The notes under the pieces: generated by a model
What the model saw: the letters and a program-made list of their open reading frames with translations, nothing else
Told to the model about the DNA's origin: nothing
Database searches by the model: none
Shown: one piece after another, positions 43,018-52,715 of the stretch
How the letters are laid out: every line of letters starts with the position of its first letter
How positions within the stretch are numbered: the stretch's first letter is position 1
Translations under genes and position numbers: made by a program
Source of the DNA: Clostridium sp. DSM 17811
Lineage (GTDB): Bacteria; Bacillota; Clostridia; Clostridiales; Clostridiaceae
Length of the DNA: 64,000 nt
NCBI RefSeq assembly: GCF_018861905.1
Contig: NZ_JAHLDU010000006.1
Span: forward strand, 1-64,000
Direction of reading: 5' to 3'

Positions 43018-44346
43018 TTAGCATCTATAGTTTTTTCTGTGTTTAATGCAAAGCGGAACTTCATATGCTAGCATAATAATCCATCCAGCAAGGCAGGCTA
43101 GGGCTACCCCTACAATACCATATTTAGGAGCCAATAAGTATGTAAATGACACTCTTCCAACCATTTGTATAAACGTTGACCGTAATGTAACCTTTAAATC
43201 TCCCATTCCTCTGAAATATCCTTGTATTCCATTTGTCCAACTTGGAAGCAAATAAAAAAATGCCATCATTTCAAGATACCTTACTCCAAGTTCTACTACT
43301 TTCGAATTTTTTTCTGGGACAAATAAATTCATTATATGTGGAGCTCCAAAGTATATTACCACTAAAAGCAAAAGCCAATATAAGGACTCAATCTTCATTC
43401 CATACCAAAAGCCTTGCTTTATACGTTCATTTTTTTTAGCTCCTCTATTCTGAGCGAGAAAGGTAGTCATTCCGTTACTAATGCTTTGTTCTGGTGCAAA
43501 AGCAAAATCATCTACACGGTTTACTGCATTAAATGTAGCAATAGATTCTACTCCTAGAGGATTAACTGCTCCTTGAACAAATACTTTTCCAACATAAAGG
43601 CATGTCTGTTGCATAGCGGTAACCCAACTATAGTTAATTGTAATTTTAAGTAAAGCGCTATCTATAATAAGTTCTTTTCTTGAAAATCTAAGTATTGGGA
43701 ATTTCCTATAAGCATATGAAATACAAAGAACGCTCGCAATTACTTCTGCAGTAACCGTTGCTATTGCTGCTCCATTAACCCCCATATGCAAATACACTAC
43801 AAAAATAATATCCATGACTACATTTAAAACTGAAGATATTATTAAAAATAATAATGGCGTTTTTGAATCTCCCATACTACGAAGAGTCGCAGCATAAACA
43901 TTGTATAAGAATGTAAAAACTAATCCACAAAATATTATTCTTAAGTAACTTGTTGCATCTGCTAATATTTCAATTGGAGTATTTATCATTAGAAGAATTG
44001 GCCTAGTCAAAATAATGCAAACAATTATAATAATCACTGTAAAAATAAAACCAGCTATAAAAGTTGTAGATATTTCACGTTTAAGCTTTTTTTTATCGCC
44101 TTGTCCAAAATATTCACTCATTAATACAGAAGCTCCCATGCAAATTCCTATAATAAAAAACATTGCAATGTTCATAATAGGATTGGCAGTACCGACCGCT
44201 GCTAATGCATTTGTGCCAACATAACGACCCACTATAATAGAGTCTGCTGCATTATAACTAAGTTGAAAAAGGTTTCCAAGTATTAAAGGTATTGCAAACC
44301 CAACTAAATGTTTAGGTATATTTCCCTTCGTCATGTCTGTTATCAA
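43018..44346 (-). CDS. MATE-family efflux transporter
   Basis: 442 aa with 12 membrane helices and the typical MATE start GNIPKHLVGFAIPLILGNLFQLSYN, plus the internal repeat beginning near residue 230. It exports cationic drugs or metabolites in exchange for Na+ or H+. The start may be TTG at 44346 or ATG at 44334; neither has a strong RBS. Downstream of the SseB-like gene by 30 nt, so probably co-transcribed. Confidence 0.88.
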   Translation of the reverse strand: MITDMTKGNIPKHLVGFAIPLILGNLFQLSYNAADSIIVGRYVGTNALAAVGTANPIMNIAMFFIIGICMGASVLMSEYFGQGDKKKLKREISTTFIAGFIFTVIIIIVCIILTRPILLMINTPIEILADATSYLRIIFCGLVFTFLYNVYAATLRSMGDSKTPLLFLIISSVLNVVMDIIFVVYLHMGVNGAAIATVTAEVIASVLCISYAYRKFPILRFSRKELIIDSALLKITINYSWVTAMQQTCLYVGKVFVQGAVNPLGVESIATFNAVNRVDDFAFAPEQSISNGMTTFLAQNRGAKKNERIKQGFWYGMKIESLYWLLLLVVIYFGAPHIMNLFVPEKNSKVVELGVRYLEMMAFFYLLPSWTNGIQGYFRGMGDLKVTLRSTFIQMVGRVSFTYLLAPKYGIVGVALACLAGWIIMLAYEVPLCIKHRKNYRC

Positions 44347-44376
44347 TTTAAAAACACATCCAATCTTTCAACTAAA

Positions 44377-44838
44377 TTAAATAATTTTAAAAGAGTCTTC
44401 TTTTGCGGCTATCTCAGCTTTTCTTTGAGAAAAGTACAACATTAACTCAGGTGTAATAATAAATATTTGATTATATGGATTTATAACAAATCCCTTTACC
44501 GTATTTATGTTTTCTAAAACAATTCCATTCAAATCATTATATGTATATGCTAGTGTTTCCTGCTTATCCTTTGACCATTTACATAATTCATCATTATCTG
44601 TAAATGTAACTATATAAGATTCATTTTCTGCATTAGTTATAGTTTTAAAACTAACCGTTGCTCCTTCTGGAATTACCCCCTTTTCTACCACACTACTTAT
44701 TATTACAGGTGTCATTAAATGTGATTTATTTATTTCCTCGATAAGATTAAGTTCATTCACCGCACTTTTCTCGTTTATAAATTTATTCATACTATCAACT
44801 AATTCTGGATTAGTTACTGGCTTATTTCCTTTTATCAT
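44377..44838 (-). CDS. SseB-family protein
   Basis: About 153 aa from the ATG at 44838 (9 nt after AGGAGG; the ORF extends further but the extra codons lie in the RBS). It resembles the SseB N-terminal domain: paired motifs LMTPVIISS..., VSFKTITNAENESYIVTFTD, and ELCKWSKDKQETLAYTYNDL, ending in GFVINPYNQIFIITPELM. Function in Firmicutes is unknown. It is co-oriented with the MATE gene and divergent from the two-component system at 45112. Confidence 0.75.
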   Translation of the reverse strand: MIKGNKPVTNPELVDSMNKFINEKSAVNELNLIEEINKSHLMTPVIISSVVEKGVIPEGATVSFKTITNAENESYIVTFTDNDELCKWSKDKQETLAYTYNDLNGIVLENINTVKGFVINPYNQIFIITPELMLYFSQRKAEIAAKEDSFKII

Positions 44839-44971
44839 AAAACTCATCCTCCTATTAACCAAATAATATCCATTATACTCTGTAACTCTACAGATTAATA
44901 TGTCTAATCACGAAACAAGTTTATATTACGAACTTACATAACAATCAAAATTCAGTTTATTATTTAAAAAA

Positions 44972-44989
44972 CACATAATCTTTACATAA
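44972..44989 (+). promoter_or_regulatory. Weak direct repeat upstream of the first response regulator
   Basis: CACATAATCTTTACATAA is a looser version of TCACATAAAG-N-TCACATA found before the GT39 and GT2 genes. It lies about 120 nt upstream of the response regulator start, suggesting autoregulation. Confidence 0.45.
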
Positions 44990-45111
44990 ATAATTAGAAA
45001 TGTTTTGAGAATTATATGATAGAATATAAAATATAAGGCATTATATGGTGTGTACTTAGTTGTTTTGTAAATTATAGGTCTTAGCACCTATTAAATCGGA
45101 GGATGATACAC

Positions 45112-45798
45112 TTGGCAAAAAAAATATATCTTGTTGAAGATGAAATAAGTTTAAATCTTTTACTTGAAAAATACTTGGAACGTGAAGGTTATGAAGTAAC
45201 TACTTTTTCTACTGGTAATCCTGCAATAGCAAGAATTGAGGATATGCCTGATCTTTGGATATTAGATATAATGCTTCCAGATATTGATGGTTATGAAATT
45301 ATTAAAGCTATTAAGGCTTTTAATAAAAATACTCCTGTTATTTTTATGTCTGCAAGAAATGAGGAACTTGATCGGGTGGTTGGCCTTGAGCTTGGTAGCG
45401 ATGATTATTTGTCAAAACCATTTTTACCTAGAGAGCTTATTATTAGAACTAATAAACTTTTAGAGAGAATTTCTAGCACAGCTAAAATAAATGTTACATC
45501 AATAAGTGATGATTTAAACATGGCAGGATATCGTATTAGCAAAAAACAAAGAACTGTTTTTATAGGAAGCGACGAGATTATTTTAACTAAAAAAGAATTT
45601 GAACTACTATATTATTTTATTGAAAATAAAAATAATTTGGTGTCTAGAGAACAGATATTAGATAATGTATGGGGCGATGATTACTTTGGTTCAGATAGAG
45701 TTGTTGATGATGTTATAAGAAGGCTAAGAAAAAAAATAGATAAGTTCACAATAGAAACAGTATATGGATATGGCTATAAACTGGTTTACAAATCATGA
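45112..45798 (+). CDS. OmpR-family response regulator (system 1)
   Basis: About 228 aa. Receiver with acidic pocket (VEDE), phosphoacceptor Asp in LWILDIMLPDIDGY, conserved SARN(T/S) and K in LSKPF, then a winged-helix domain ending DDVIRRLRKKIDKFTIETVYGYGYKL. I choose the TTG at 45112, spaced 9 nt from CGGAGG; the ATG at 45103 lies in that site. It overlaps the sensor kinase gene by 4 nt (ATGA). Confidence 0.93.
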   Translation: MAKKIYLVEDEISLNLLLEKYLEREGYEVTTFSTGNPAIARIEDMPDLWILDIMLPDIDGYEIIKAIKAFNKNTPVIFMSARNEELDRVVGLELGSDDYLSKPFLPRELIIRTNKLLERISSTAKINVTSISDDLNMAGYRISKKQRTVFIGSDEIILTKKEFELLYYFIENKNNLVSREQILDNVWGDDYFGSDRVVDDVIRRLRKKIDKFTIETVYGYGYKLVYKS

Positions 45799-47198
45799 AA
45801 AAATTTAATTATAAATTTAAATCACTAACCATGAGAATATGGACAACCTTTACAGCAATAATACTTATAATAATTTTTAGTATTTCAATCTTTTACCTTG
45901 TGGCTTTTAGAACTATAACTGAGACAGGTATAGCTCAAGCTTTAAAAGTGTCTCATGAAGTGTCTCGTGACATTTTATTGAAAGCTAGTAAATTTAACGC
46001 TCCTAACAGATTTGATGAGCTAAGAAATCTTAAGGACAGCGATTATTACATTGTAACTAAAGATAAAAATAATAAAGCTGAAATTGTAACTATAAATAAG
46101 GCCCACGGATTACCACCTGAAAACCCGGGTAACGTTAACTCACCTTTTAGGGCAAATGAGAAGAACCTTAAAATGTGGATGGCAAGTTACATTACACCAG
46201 GCACCCTTTATGAAAAACAAGTTAAAGAATCATACAATAATACTAAATTTATTTTCTTTATAAGTTCAATTAAATATGGGACCTCTGGAACATCATATTT
46301 AATAAGTTATGTGCCTGAAAAACAAGATAGTCGACTACTTTACATGGTACTTGGAATAGGTGTCTTATTTATAGCTATTGGTTTCCTTTGTGCTAAACTG
46401 GTTGCAAACTACATTTCAAAACCACTTAAGGAACTAGAAAATTATACCATTAGAATATCCCATAAAGATTGGGAAGAGCCTATCAATGTTAAAAATGAAG
46501 ACGAAATTGGAAGACTAGCAAACTCTATGAATATGATGCGAAAAGAATTAAAACGTGGAGATGAAGAAGAGAAACTCTTTCTACAAAGCATATCTCACGA
46601 TTTAAAAACACCAATTATGGTAATTATGAGTCATGCCGAGGCAATAATTGATGGTGTATATGTGGAATCAGTGGAGCAAAATGCGCAGATAATAAGGGAT
46701 GAGGCTCTAAGGCTTGAAAAGAAAGTTAAACAAATGTTATATTTAAATACTCTTGATTATGTTTTAGAAAACAACTTTGAAAATATTGAAATTAATATGC
46801 ATCGCTTACTTTATCATATTACAAATAGATTTGAAGTAGTTAATAGTAACATACAATGGGATTTAAACATTGGAGAAGCTATTATTACTGGAAATGCGGA
46901 TAAAATACAGGTTTCTATTGAAAATATATTAGATAATAGCCTTAGATATGCCAAAGAGAAAATTAGCGTAACCCTAAAAAAAGAAGGTAACTTTGTTGTA
47001 GTTGAGATCTATAATGATGGCCCTAATATCCCTGAGGAACATCTGTCTCACATTTTTGATAATTTCTATAAAGATAAGACTGGTAAATTTGGACTTGGTC
47101 TTGCCATTTGTAAAAAAATTATAAATTATTATAATGGAGAGATAGAAGTTACAAATAGAGATATCGGTGTTAGTTTTTCAATTAGGTATCCTCTGTAA
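45795..47198 (+). CDS. Sensor histidine kinase (system 1)
   Basis: 467 aa. TM1 (about 18-40), an extracytoplasmic domain of about 145 residues, TM2 (about 180-205), HAMP, HisKA with the phospho-His in QSISHDLKTPIMVIMSHAE, and HATPase_c with N box (SIENILDNSLRYA), G1 (NDGPNIPEEHLSHIFDNF) and G2 (GKFGLGLAICKKI). It pairs with the response regulator upstream. Resembles envelope-stress or VanS/CssS-type kinases; the signal is unknown. Confidence 0.92.
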   Translation: MKKFNYKFKSLTMRIWTTFTAIILIIIFSISIFYLVAFRTITETGIAQALKVSHEVSRDILLKASKFNAPNRFDELRNLKDSDYYIVTKDKNNKAEIVTINKAHGLPPENPGNVNSPFRANEKNLKMWMASYITPGTLYEKQVKESYNNTKFIFFISSIKYGTSGTSYLISYVPEKQDSRLLYMVLGIGVLFIAIGFLCAKLVANYISKPLKELENYTIRISHKDWEEPINVKNEDEIGRLANSMNMMRKELKRGDEEEKLFLQSISHDLKTPIMVIMSHAEAIIDGVYVESVEQNAQIIRDEALRLEKKVKQMLYLNTLDYVLENNFENIEINMHRLLYHITNRFEVVNSNIQWDLNIGEAIITGNADKIQVSIENILDNSLRYAKEKISVTLKKEGNFVVVEIYNDGPNIPEEHLSHIFDNFYKDKTGKFGLGLAICKKIINYYNGEIEVTNRDIGVSFSIRYPL

Positions 47199-47200
47199 AT

Positions 47201-47232
47201 AAAAGCAATCAGCAGTCATGTTGATTGCTTTT
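47201..47232 (+). terminator. Terminator after system 1
   Basis: AAAAGCAATCA pairs with TGATTGCTTTT (bulge-free inner stem GCAATCA/TGATTGC), followed by TTTTACTT. Confidence 0.8.
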
Positions 47233-47249
47233 ACTTATGTAATTTATAA

Positions 47250-47267
47250 TCACATAAAGCTCACATA
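47250..47267 (+). promoter_or_regulatory. OmpR-type direct repeat before the GT39 gene
   Basis: TCACATAAAGCTCACATA: two heptamers TCACATA with 11-bp period. Downstream TTTGATACT..CTACAATTT is also shared with the promoter at 57279. This is the predicted binding site of response regulator 1, about 185 nt upstream of the GT39 start. Confidence 0.7.
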
Positions 47268-47451
47268 ATTATTTGATACTACTACTACAATTTATGATTA
47301 TAATCTTATTTATAGAGATGTAAGTAGTCCACTTAGAAATAATATACAAACTTTATTTTAAATAAAATGGGGGGATAAAAAATATATACTAAAACTAATT
47401 ATGGAAAGGCCTATTTTACGGTTAAACCATTCTAAAAAGGAGCAAATTAAA

Positions 47452-49635
47452 ATGAAAAAAATAAAACTTACTAAAGAAAAGATTTTACTGTCATTAGTAC
47501 TAATATTATCTGCAATCTTAAATTTTGCTAATATAAGCATAGAGGGTTATTCAAATCTATATTATGCTGCTGGCGTAAAAAGCATGACTATGAGTTTAAA
47601 GAATTTCTTCTTCGTATCTTTTGACCCAGCAAGCTTTGTGACCATTGATAAACCGCCTCTAGGTTTTTGGCTTCAAGCAATATCTGCTAAAATCTTTGGA
47701 TATAGTGGATGGAGTATTGTTCTTCCACAGGCTCTTGCAGGAGTAATCTCGGTTTTTGTAATATACAAAATTGTTAAGAGATCTTTTGGAACTACGGCTG
47801 GTCTTCTCTCAGCCTTATTTCTTGCAACAACACCAATGTTTGTTGCAGTAAGTAGAAATAACACTTGTGATAACTTACTTGTTTTAACTCTTCTAATCGC
47901 ATGTTGGTTTATTTCTATAGCTGCTGAGAAAGGGAAATTTAAATATCTTCTAATAAGTTTAGCTATTGTAGGTGTTGGTTTTAATATAAAAATGCTTCAA
48001 GCTTATATGATTGTTCCAGCTATATACTTAGTTTATCTTTTATCAAGTGCAATTTCTCTTAAAAAGAGAATAATTCATCTTATCTGTGGAACCCTTGTAT
48101 TACTTGTTGTTTCATTCTCATGGGCAATAGTTGTAGATTTAATACCTGCTGCAAACAGACCTTATGTGGGCAGTAGTACAAATAACTCAGAATTAGAACT
48201 TATAATTGGACATAATGGACTTGAAAGACTTGGCCTTGGAAGCAGTACTACTGGAGGTGGTATTGGTAAAGCTAAAACTCAAGTTAAAATAACCGAAGGA
48301 AGTAAGACAAGCACTACAACTACTAGTAATTCTGCTGCAAAATCTACCAGTTCAAGCGCTTCTGCTAATACAAACGCTCAAGGTGGAATGCAAGGTGGTA
48401 CTCCCCCTACAGGAACTAGACCTAGTGGAATGCCAAGTGGTGCTGGACCAGGCGGAAAATCTGGCGGTGGTGGCGGTAACAGCAGTATGGGTGGTAGCGC
48501 AGTATCAAGCGTTACAAGATTGTTTGTTACTACTGGTATGTCTGATCAAATAATATGGTTATTCCCTATTGCAGTCCTTGGATTCCTCGCATCAATATTA
48601 AAAGAAAAATTCAAGCCTGCTTTTAATAACAAGAGAAAATTAGATTTACTATTATGGTCAATGTGGTTAATACCTGAATTTATATATTTCAGTTTCACAA
48701 CAGGTTTATTTCATCCTTATTATTTAACTATGCTTGCTGCACCAATTGCGGCGCTCGCAGGAATCGGAATTGTTTCTATGTGGGAACTTTACATTGAAGG
48801 CGGATGGAAATCTTGGATCTTACCAGTAACACTTATTGTAGATGGAGCACTTCAGTTATTTGTTTTATCTTACTTCTACAGTACTTCTAGTATTACTAAG
48901 ATTTTAATGATAGCTTTATCTATTTTATGCAATGCATCTTCAATAATACTTATTATTCTTAAGTTAAAGAAAAATAATAATTTGAAGCTTTCGAAGATAT
49001 TAGTAGGAACTGCTTTAATAGGACTACTAATAACCCCTACTGTTTGGTCTGCAACTACTTTATTTGGAGCTGAATCAGGAACATTCCCAGCTGCTGGACT
49101 AAGTTTAATTTCTAGCAGTAAAAGTGAAAATGCAGGTATGGGTATGGGTTCTTTAAGTGATTCTAGTAATGATAAGTTAACAAAATTCTTACTAGCTAAT
49201 AAAACAACTGAAAAATATATCCTTGTAACTTCGTCTACTAACGGTATTGCATCAGATATAATAATTAAAACTGGCGAATCTGTAATGACTTGGGGCTTCT
49301 TTGGAACTGATAAAGCAATAACACTTGCTCAGTTTAAAGCACTAGTTAAAAGTGGAGGAGTTAGATATGTAATGATTGGAGGCCAAGGTGGCGGTGGTGG
49401 CTCAACTAGCGATATTATGACATGGGCTAAAAAGGCTGGCACACTAGTTGCAGAAAGTAAATGGAAAGATACCACAACTACTAAGGCAGCAACAGCTACT
49501 ACTAAAACAGCAACTGCAACTAGCAAAACTGCAGTAACAACTACTACAAAAACTGCAAATTCAATGACTCAAAAATTTGGAGGTCAAACATCTCAAGCAT
49601 TATATGATTTAAAAGGTGCTGATACTACAAAATAA
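47452..49635 (+). CDS. GT39 membrane glycosyltransferase (YkcB/ArnT type) with Gly/Ser-rich loop
   Basis: About 727 aa from the ATG at 47452, which has AAGGAG 9 nt upstream. About 11-12 membrane helices. The first extracytoplasmic loop holds the GT39 metal/donor signature (SFDPASFVTIDKPPLGFW). Between helices, at about residues 235-350, lies a Ser/Thr- then Gly/Pro-rich low-complexity insert (GGMQGGTPPTGTRPSGMP..), and the C-terminal extracytoplasmic part is Thr-rich. GT39 proteins transfer a sugar from polyprenyl phosphate to an outer acceptor. The donor is plausibly made by the GT2 enzyme at 57395, whose promoter carries the same operator. Confidence 0.87.
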   Translation: MKKIKLTKEKILLSLVLILSAILNFANISIEGYSNLYYAAGVKSMTMSLKNFFFVSFDPASFVTIDKPPLGFWLQAISAKIFGYSGWSIVLPQALAGVISVFVIYKIVKRSFGTTAGLLSALFLATTPMFVAVSRNNTCDNLLVLTLLIACWFISIAAEKGKFKYLLISLAIVGVGFNIKMLQAYMIVPAIYLVYLLSSAISLKKRIIHLICGTLVLLVVSFSWAIVVDLIPAANRPYVGSSTNNSELELIIGHNGLERLGLGSSTTGGGIGKAKTQVKITEGSKTSTTTTSNSAAKSTSSSASANTNAQGGMQGGTPPTGTRPSGMPSGAGPGGKSGGGGGNSSMGGSAVSSVTRLFVTTGMSDQIIWLFPIAVLGFLASILKEKFKPAFNNKRKLDLLLWSMWLIPEFIYFSFTTGLFHPYYLTMLAAPIAALAGIGIVSMWELYIEGGWKSWILPVTLIVDGALQLFVLSYFYSTSSITKILMIALSILCNASSIILIILKLKKNNNLKLSKILVGTALIGLLITPTVWSATTLFGAESGTFPAAGLSLISSSKSENAGMGMGSLSDSSNDKLTKFLLANKTTEKYILVTSSTNGIASDIIIKTGESVMTWGFFGTDKAITLAQFKALVKSGGVRYVMIGGQGGGGGSTSDIMTWAKKAGTLVAESKWKDTTTTKAATATTKTATATSKTAVTTTTKTANSMTQKFGGQTSQALYDLKGADTTK

Positions 49636-49661
49636 TATTAATTATAATTAACCTTATTTTA

Positions 49662-49701
49662 AAAAGCAGATTCTGTATGAAAACATATAGAATCTGCTTT
49701 T
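49662..49701 (+). terminator. Terminator after the GT39 gene
   Basis: AAAAGCAGATTCT pairs with AGAATCTGCTTTT, ending in T residues. Confidence 0.85.
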
Positions 49702-49742
49702 ACTAAACAATTTAAAGGAGCAAGAAAGATGAGGGTACATCA

Positions 49743-50009
49743 ATGAAAATAAAAAAGAATTTATCAATCTTAGTCTTAGCACTTATAATAACTCTTTCTG
49801 GGATGATGGGAACCTTTGTATATGCATACAAATATACCACAAGCCATGCAACAAGTAGTAGTTTCCCTCAAGGTGGAGCCGGTAAAATGCCACAAGGTAA
49901 TTTTGGCAAAAAAGGTGGTACAAGACCTCAAGGTGATTTTAAAAATAAAAGTGGTACTAAACCTAATGGAAATCCTCCAAGTGGAGATTCCCAAAAATCA
50001 GTAAAATAA
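49743..50009 (+). CDS. Small exported Gly/Pro/Lys-rich protein
   Basis: 88 aa. An N-terminal signal peptide or anchor (KKNLSILVLALIITLSGMMG) is followed by a low-complexity tail with PQG and KGG/KSG repeats (PQGNFGKKGGTRPQGDFKNK). The tail composition resembles the Gly/Pro-rich insert of the GT39 upstream. A five-codon frame (ATG at 49730, MRVHQ then TGA) overlaps its start and could couple translation to the AAGGAG at about 49717. It lies between two glycosyltransferase genes, so it may be an acceptor or accessory of envelope glycosylation. No family recognised. Confidence 0.65.
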   Translation: MKIKKNLSILVLALIITLSGMMGTFVYAYKYTTSHATSSSFPQGGAGKMPQGNFGKKGGTRPQGDFKNKSGTKPNGNPPSGDSQKSVK

Positions 50010-50025
50010 GTTCAGGAGGATATTT

Positions 50026-51171
50026 ATGGATAACAAGAAAGAATTTCTTAAAAAGTTTCTTATATTAGCGTGTATTATATGGCTGGCGTTAATTGTTAGA
50101 ATTCATGGCTTGCCATTTACAAGTGGTGACTATACTGCCTTTGTAAGCCGATGGTTTGATACTATAAAAACGGGTGGTGGCTTTAGCGCTTTAAAAACCT
50201 CACTTGGTGATTACGCCCCCCCATACCTATACTTATTAACACTAGGCACATATACAAGCATAAATAAGTTATTCTATGTAAAAATGATAACTTTTGTTTT
50301 TGAAATAATGGCTGCTTTTTTCGTTATGAAAATTGTTAATATTTCATATAGAAATGAAAAAGCTGGCTATCTAGCTTTTGGACTTTTGCTCTTCATTCCT
50401 ACAGTTATATTTAATGGATCTGTATGGGCTCAATGCGATATAATATTTACTTCCTTTGTCATTGGTTCTATATATTATATTTTACGTGAAAAGCCAATCA
50501 CATCATTAATATTTTATGGGATTGCATTATCTTTTAAACTCCAAGCGATATTTTTACTACCATTGTTTGGTATCTTATTAATTAAGAATAGGATTAAAAT
50601 ATATCATTTACTGCTTTTACCTATGTCCTACTTGGCTCTAAGCATACCTAGTGTAATTGTGGGTAGACCTTTAAAAGATATTTTGCTCACTTATGTTAAC
50701 CAATCTAGTGAATATAAAAACTTAACATATAACGCTCCCTCAATGTATCAATGGTTCACTAGTAATATCTTTAGCAATACAACCCTTATAGGTAATATTG
50801 GAATTGTATTTACACTTTTGGTTGTTCTTATCATATTTTATGTAAGTATTAAATATATAAAAATTGTTAAATATGATAATATTATAGAATTGTCCCTGTT
50901 GTTTGTTATAATTATTCCATTTTTGTTACCAAGAATGCATGAGAGATATTTCTTTATGGCAGATATAATTTCACTACTATATGCCTTTTGCTTCCCAAAG
51001 AAATTTTATATAGCCATATTAATGCCTTTTGTTTCATTAGTATGTTATCTACCTTTTTTATATAACACATCAACCAATTTTATAATCATAGCTTCTGTAG
51101 TATTATTTATAGTTATAATCGATTTGCTTTACTCATTTAGAACTCATTTACTTAATGAGCAAAGTAATTAA
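50026..51171 (+). CDS. Multi-pass membrane glycosyltransferase (GT-C fold)
   Basis: 381 aa with about 9-10 hydrophobic helices. The first loop after TM1 has RIHGLPFTSGDYTAFVSRWFDT, and later WAQCDIIFTSF and LPRMHERYFFM, as in polyprenyl-phosphate-dependent mannosyl/glucosyl transferases of the GT39/GT87/PIG-M type. RBS AGGAGG. It follows the small exported protein by 16 nt, so the two are co-transcribed. It probably acts with the GT39 enzyme on the same envelope polymer. Family assignment is to the clan rather than to one GT number. Confidence 0.75.
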   Translation: MDNKKEFLKKFLILACIIWLALIVRIHGLPFTSGDYTAFVSRWFDTIKTGGGFSALKTSLGDYAPPYLYLLTLGTYTSINKLFYVKMITFVFEIMAAFFVMKIVNISYRNEKAGYLAFGLLLFIPTVIFNGSVWAQCDIIFTSFVIGSIYYILREKPITSLIFYGIALSFKLQAIFLLPLFGILLIKNRIKIYHLLLLPMSYLALSIPSVIVGRPLKDILLTYVNQSSEYKNLTYNAPSMYQWFTSNIFSNTTLIGNIGIVFTLLVVLIIFYVSIKYIKIVKYDNIIELSLLFVIIIPFLLPRMHERYFFMADIISLLYAFCFPKKFYIAILMPFVSLVCYLPFLYNTSTNFIIIASVVLFIVIIDLLYSFRTHLLNEQSN

Positions 51172-51177
51172 CAATAA

Positions 51178-51227
51178 AAGATGAATAATGTAGTAGTGAT
51201 ATACGCTACTACATTATTCATCTTTTT
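51178..51227. terminator. Strong bidirectional terminator
   Basis: A 20-bp perfect stem: AAAGATGAATAATGTAGTAG with CTACTACATTATTCATCTTT, loop of 9 nt, between convergent genes. Confidence 0.9.
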
Positions 51228-51278
51228 ATATAAAAATGTATTTTATTAGACTTATCCAATAATGTAATCTATTTCAAG

Positions 51279-52715
51279 TTATAATATTGGTAATTCAATT
51301 ACGAACAAGGCTCCTAATTCTGAATTTTGAGCAGTAATTTTGCCATTGTGCTTTTCAACTATATTTTTACTAATAGATAATCCTAATCCAAAATTCCCCT
51401 TCTTGCCCTTGTAAAAACTTTCAAATATATTAGGAAGTTCCTTATTATCAATTCCAGGACCATCATCGCCTATTATAATTTCAACCTTGTTATTTACTAT
51501 TTTTAGTGTGACAGTTACAACTCTATTTGCATATCTTATACAATTGCTAATTATATTACCAATCGCACGAGAGAGTTTATCCTCGTCACCAATAAGCATG
51601 CTACCTTTCCTTATAACATTATTAGTAATCACTATATTGTTTTTATTTGCAATTACCTCCATTCGTCTAATACAACTACTTATTAATTCATTGATATCTA
51701 TACTATTAGAATAATAATGTTCTTCTATGGCATCAAGGCGAGATAAATATAACAAATCTTCTACCAAATGTGTCATACGTTTACTTTCATTAACAATCAC
51801 ATCAGCAGCAATTTTCTTATCCACAACATCATACTTTATACCCTCTGCATAGCTTTGAATTGACATAAGCGGGTTTCTAAATTCATGTGATGCATTCTGA
51901 AGAAAAGTTTTTTGAGCTTTATCATAGACTTCAAGTTTTTCTGACATAATATTTATATTAACTACGAATTCTTTTAATTCATCATATATAGGCATTTCAA
52001 CAATACTTCCAAAATTTCTCTCTGCTATGTTGCTTATATACTCGTTAAGTAAAGAAAAAGGATCTGATATCTTTTTTGATAAACGAGAAGAGAATATTCC
52101 AATTACAATGGCTGAAAAAATAAGAATAATAAAAAGAATTAAGTTAATTCCAAGTTGTAATTGATTTATTTTTTCAAGGCTTGAATATATAATTATCCAA
52201 CCAAGTCCAAAAGAATTTTTATTAAATACGGGTTTTATGATTGCTATATACTTAGTTCCCAATAAATTAAGGTTTAAATATCTTTCCGAACTAAAAGTTT
52301 TAGATTTATTAACCTCATTTTTAAATTGACTCATAAGTTCTTTGGAAATGTCAGATGAGTTTTCCTGAAATGGCGTAATTCTATTTTTGTTTTTATCAAG
52401 TAGAATAACATTCGCATTCAATACACTTATAGGTTCCTTTAGCGAATGGTCAATCATTGAATAATATTTAAAAAGGCCATTATCATTTTTGGGCCTTGGA
52501 GGTGGCATTCGCTCAGGTCCTGGAAAAAAATCTGGTCCATGTTCAAGTGCTGTATCCTCGGTACCTGATGCAATCTTATTTAGCTGTCTCAAAATGTCCT
52601 TTTTAAAATACATTCGTACAGCCACATTAAATATTATAGTAGTTAATGTAATTAACATAACAATTACAATAATGTTATATTTAAATATTTTCCATTTTAT
52701 TGTGTTCCTATTCAT
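51279..52715 (-). CDS. Sensor histidine kinase (system 2)
   Basis: 478 aa. TM1 near the start, an extracytoplasmic sensor of about 150 residues with a Pro-rich stretch (GPDFFPGPERMPPPRPK), TM2 (about 180-205), HAMP, HisKA with LQNASHEFRNPLMSIQSYAE (His then Glu-Phe-Arg-Asn instead of the common DLKT), and an ATPase domain with NIISNCIRYA, GDDGPGIDNKELPNIFESF and GKKGNFGLGLSI. Its start overlaps the response regulator stop by 8 nt. The signal is unknown. Confidence 0.92.
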   Translation of the reverse strand: MNRNTIKWKIFKYNIIVIVMLITLTTIIFNVAVRMYFKKDILRQLNKIASGTEDTALEHGPDFFPGPERMPPPRPKNDNGLFKYYSMIDHSLKEPISVLNANVILLDKNKNRITPFQENSSDISKELMSQFKNEVNKSKTFSSERYLNLNLLGTKYIAIIKPVFNKNSFGLGWIIIYSSLEKINQLQLGINLILFIILIFSAIVIGIFSSRLSKKISDPFSLLNEYISNIAERNFGSIVEMPIYDELKEFVVNINIMSEKLEVYDKAQKTFLQNASHEFRNPLMSIQSYAEGIKYDVVDKKIAADVIVNESKRMTHLVEDLLYLSRLDAIEEHYYSNSIDINELISSCIRRMEVIANKNNIVITNNVIRKGSMLIGDEDKLSRAIGNIISNCIRYANRVVTVTLKIVNNKVEIIIGDDGPGIDNKELPNIFESFYKGKKGNFGLGLSISKNIVEKHNGKITAQNSELGALFVIELPIL

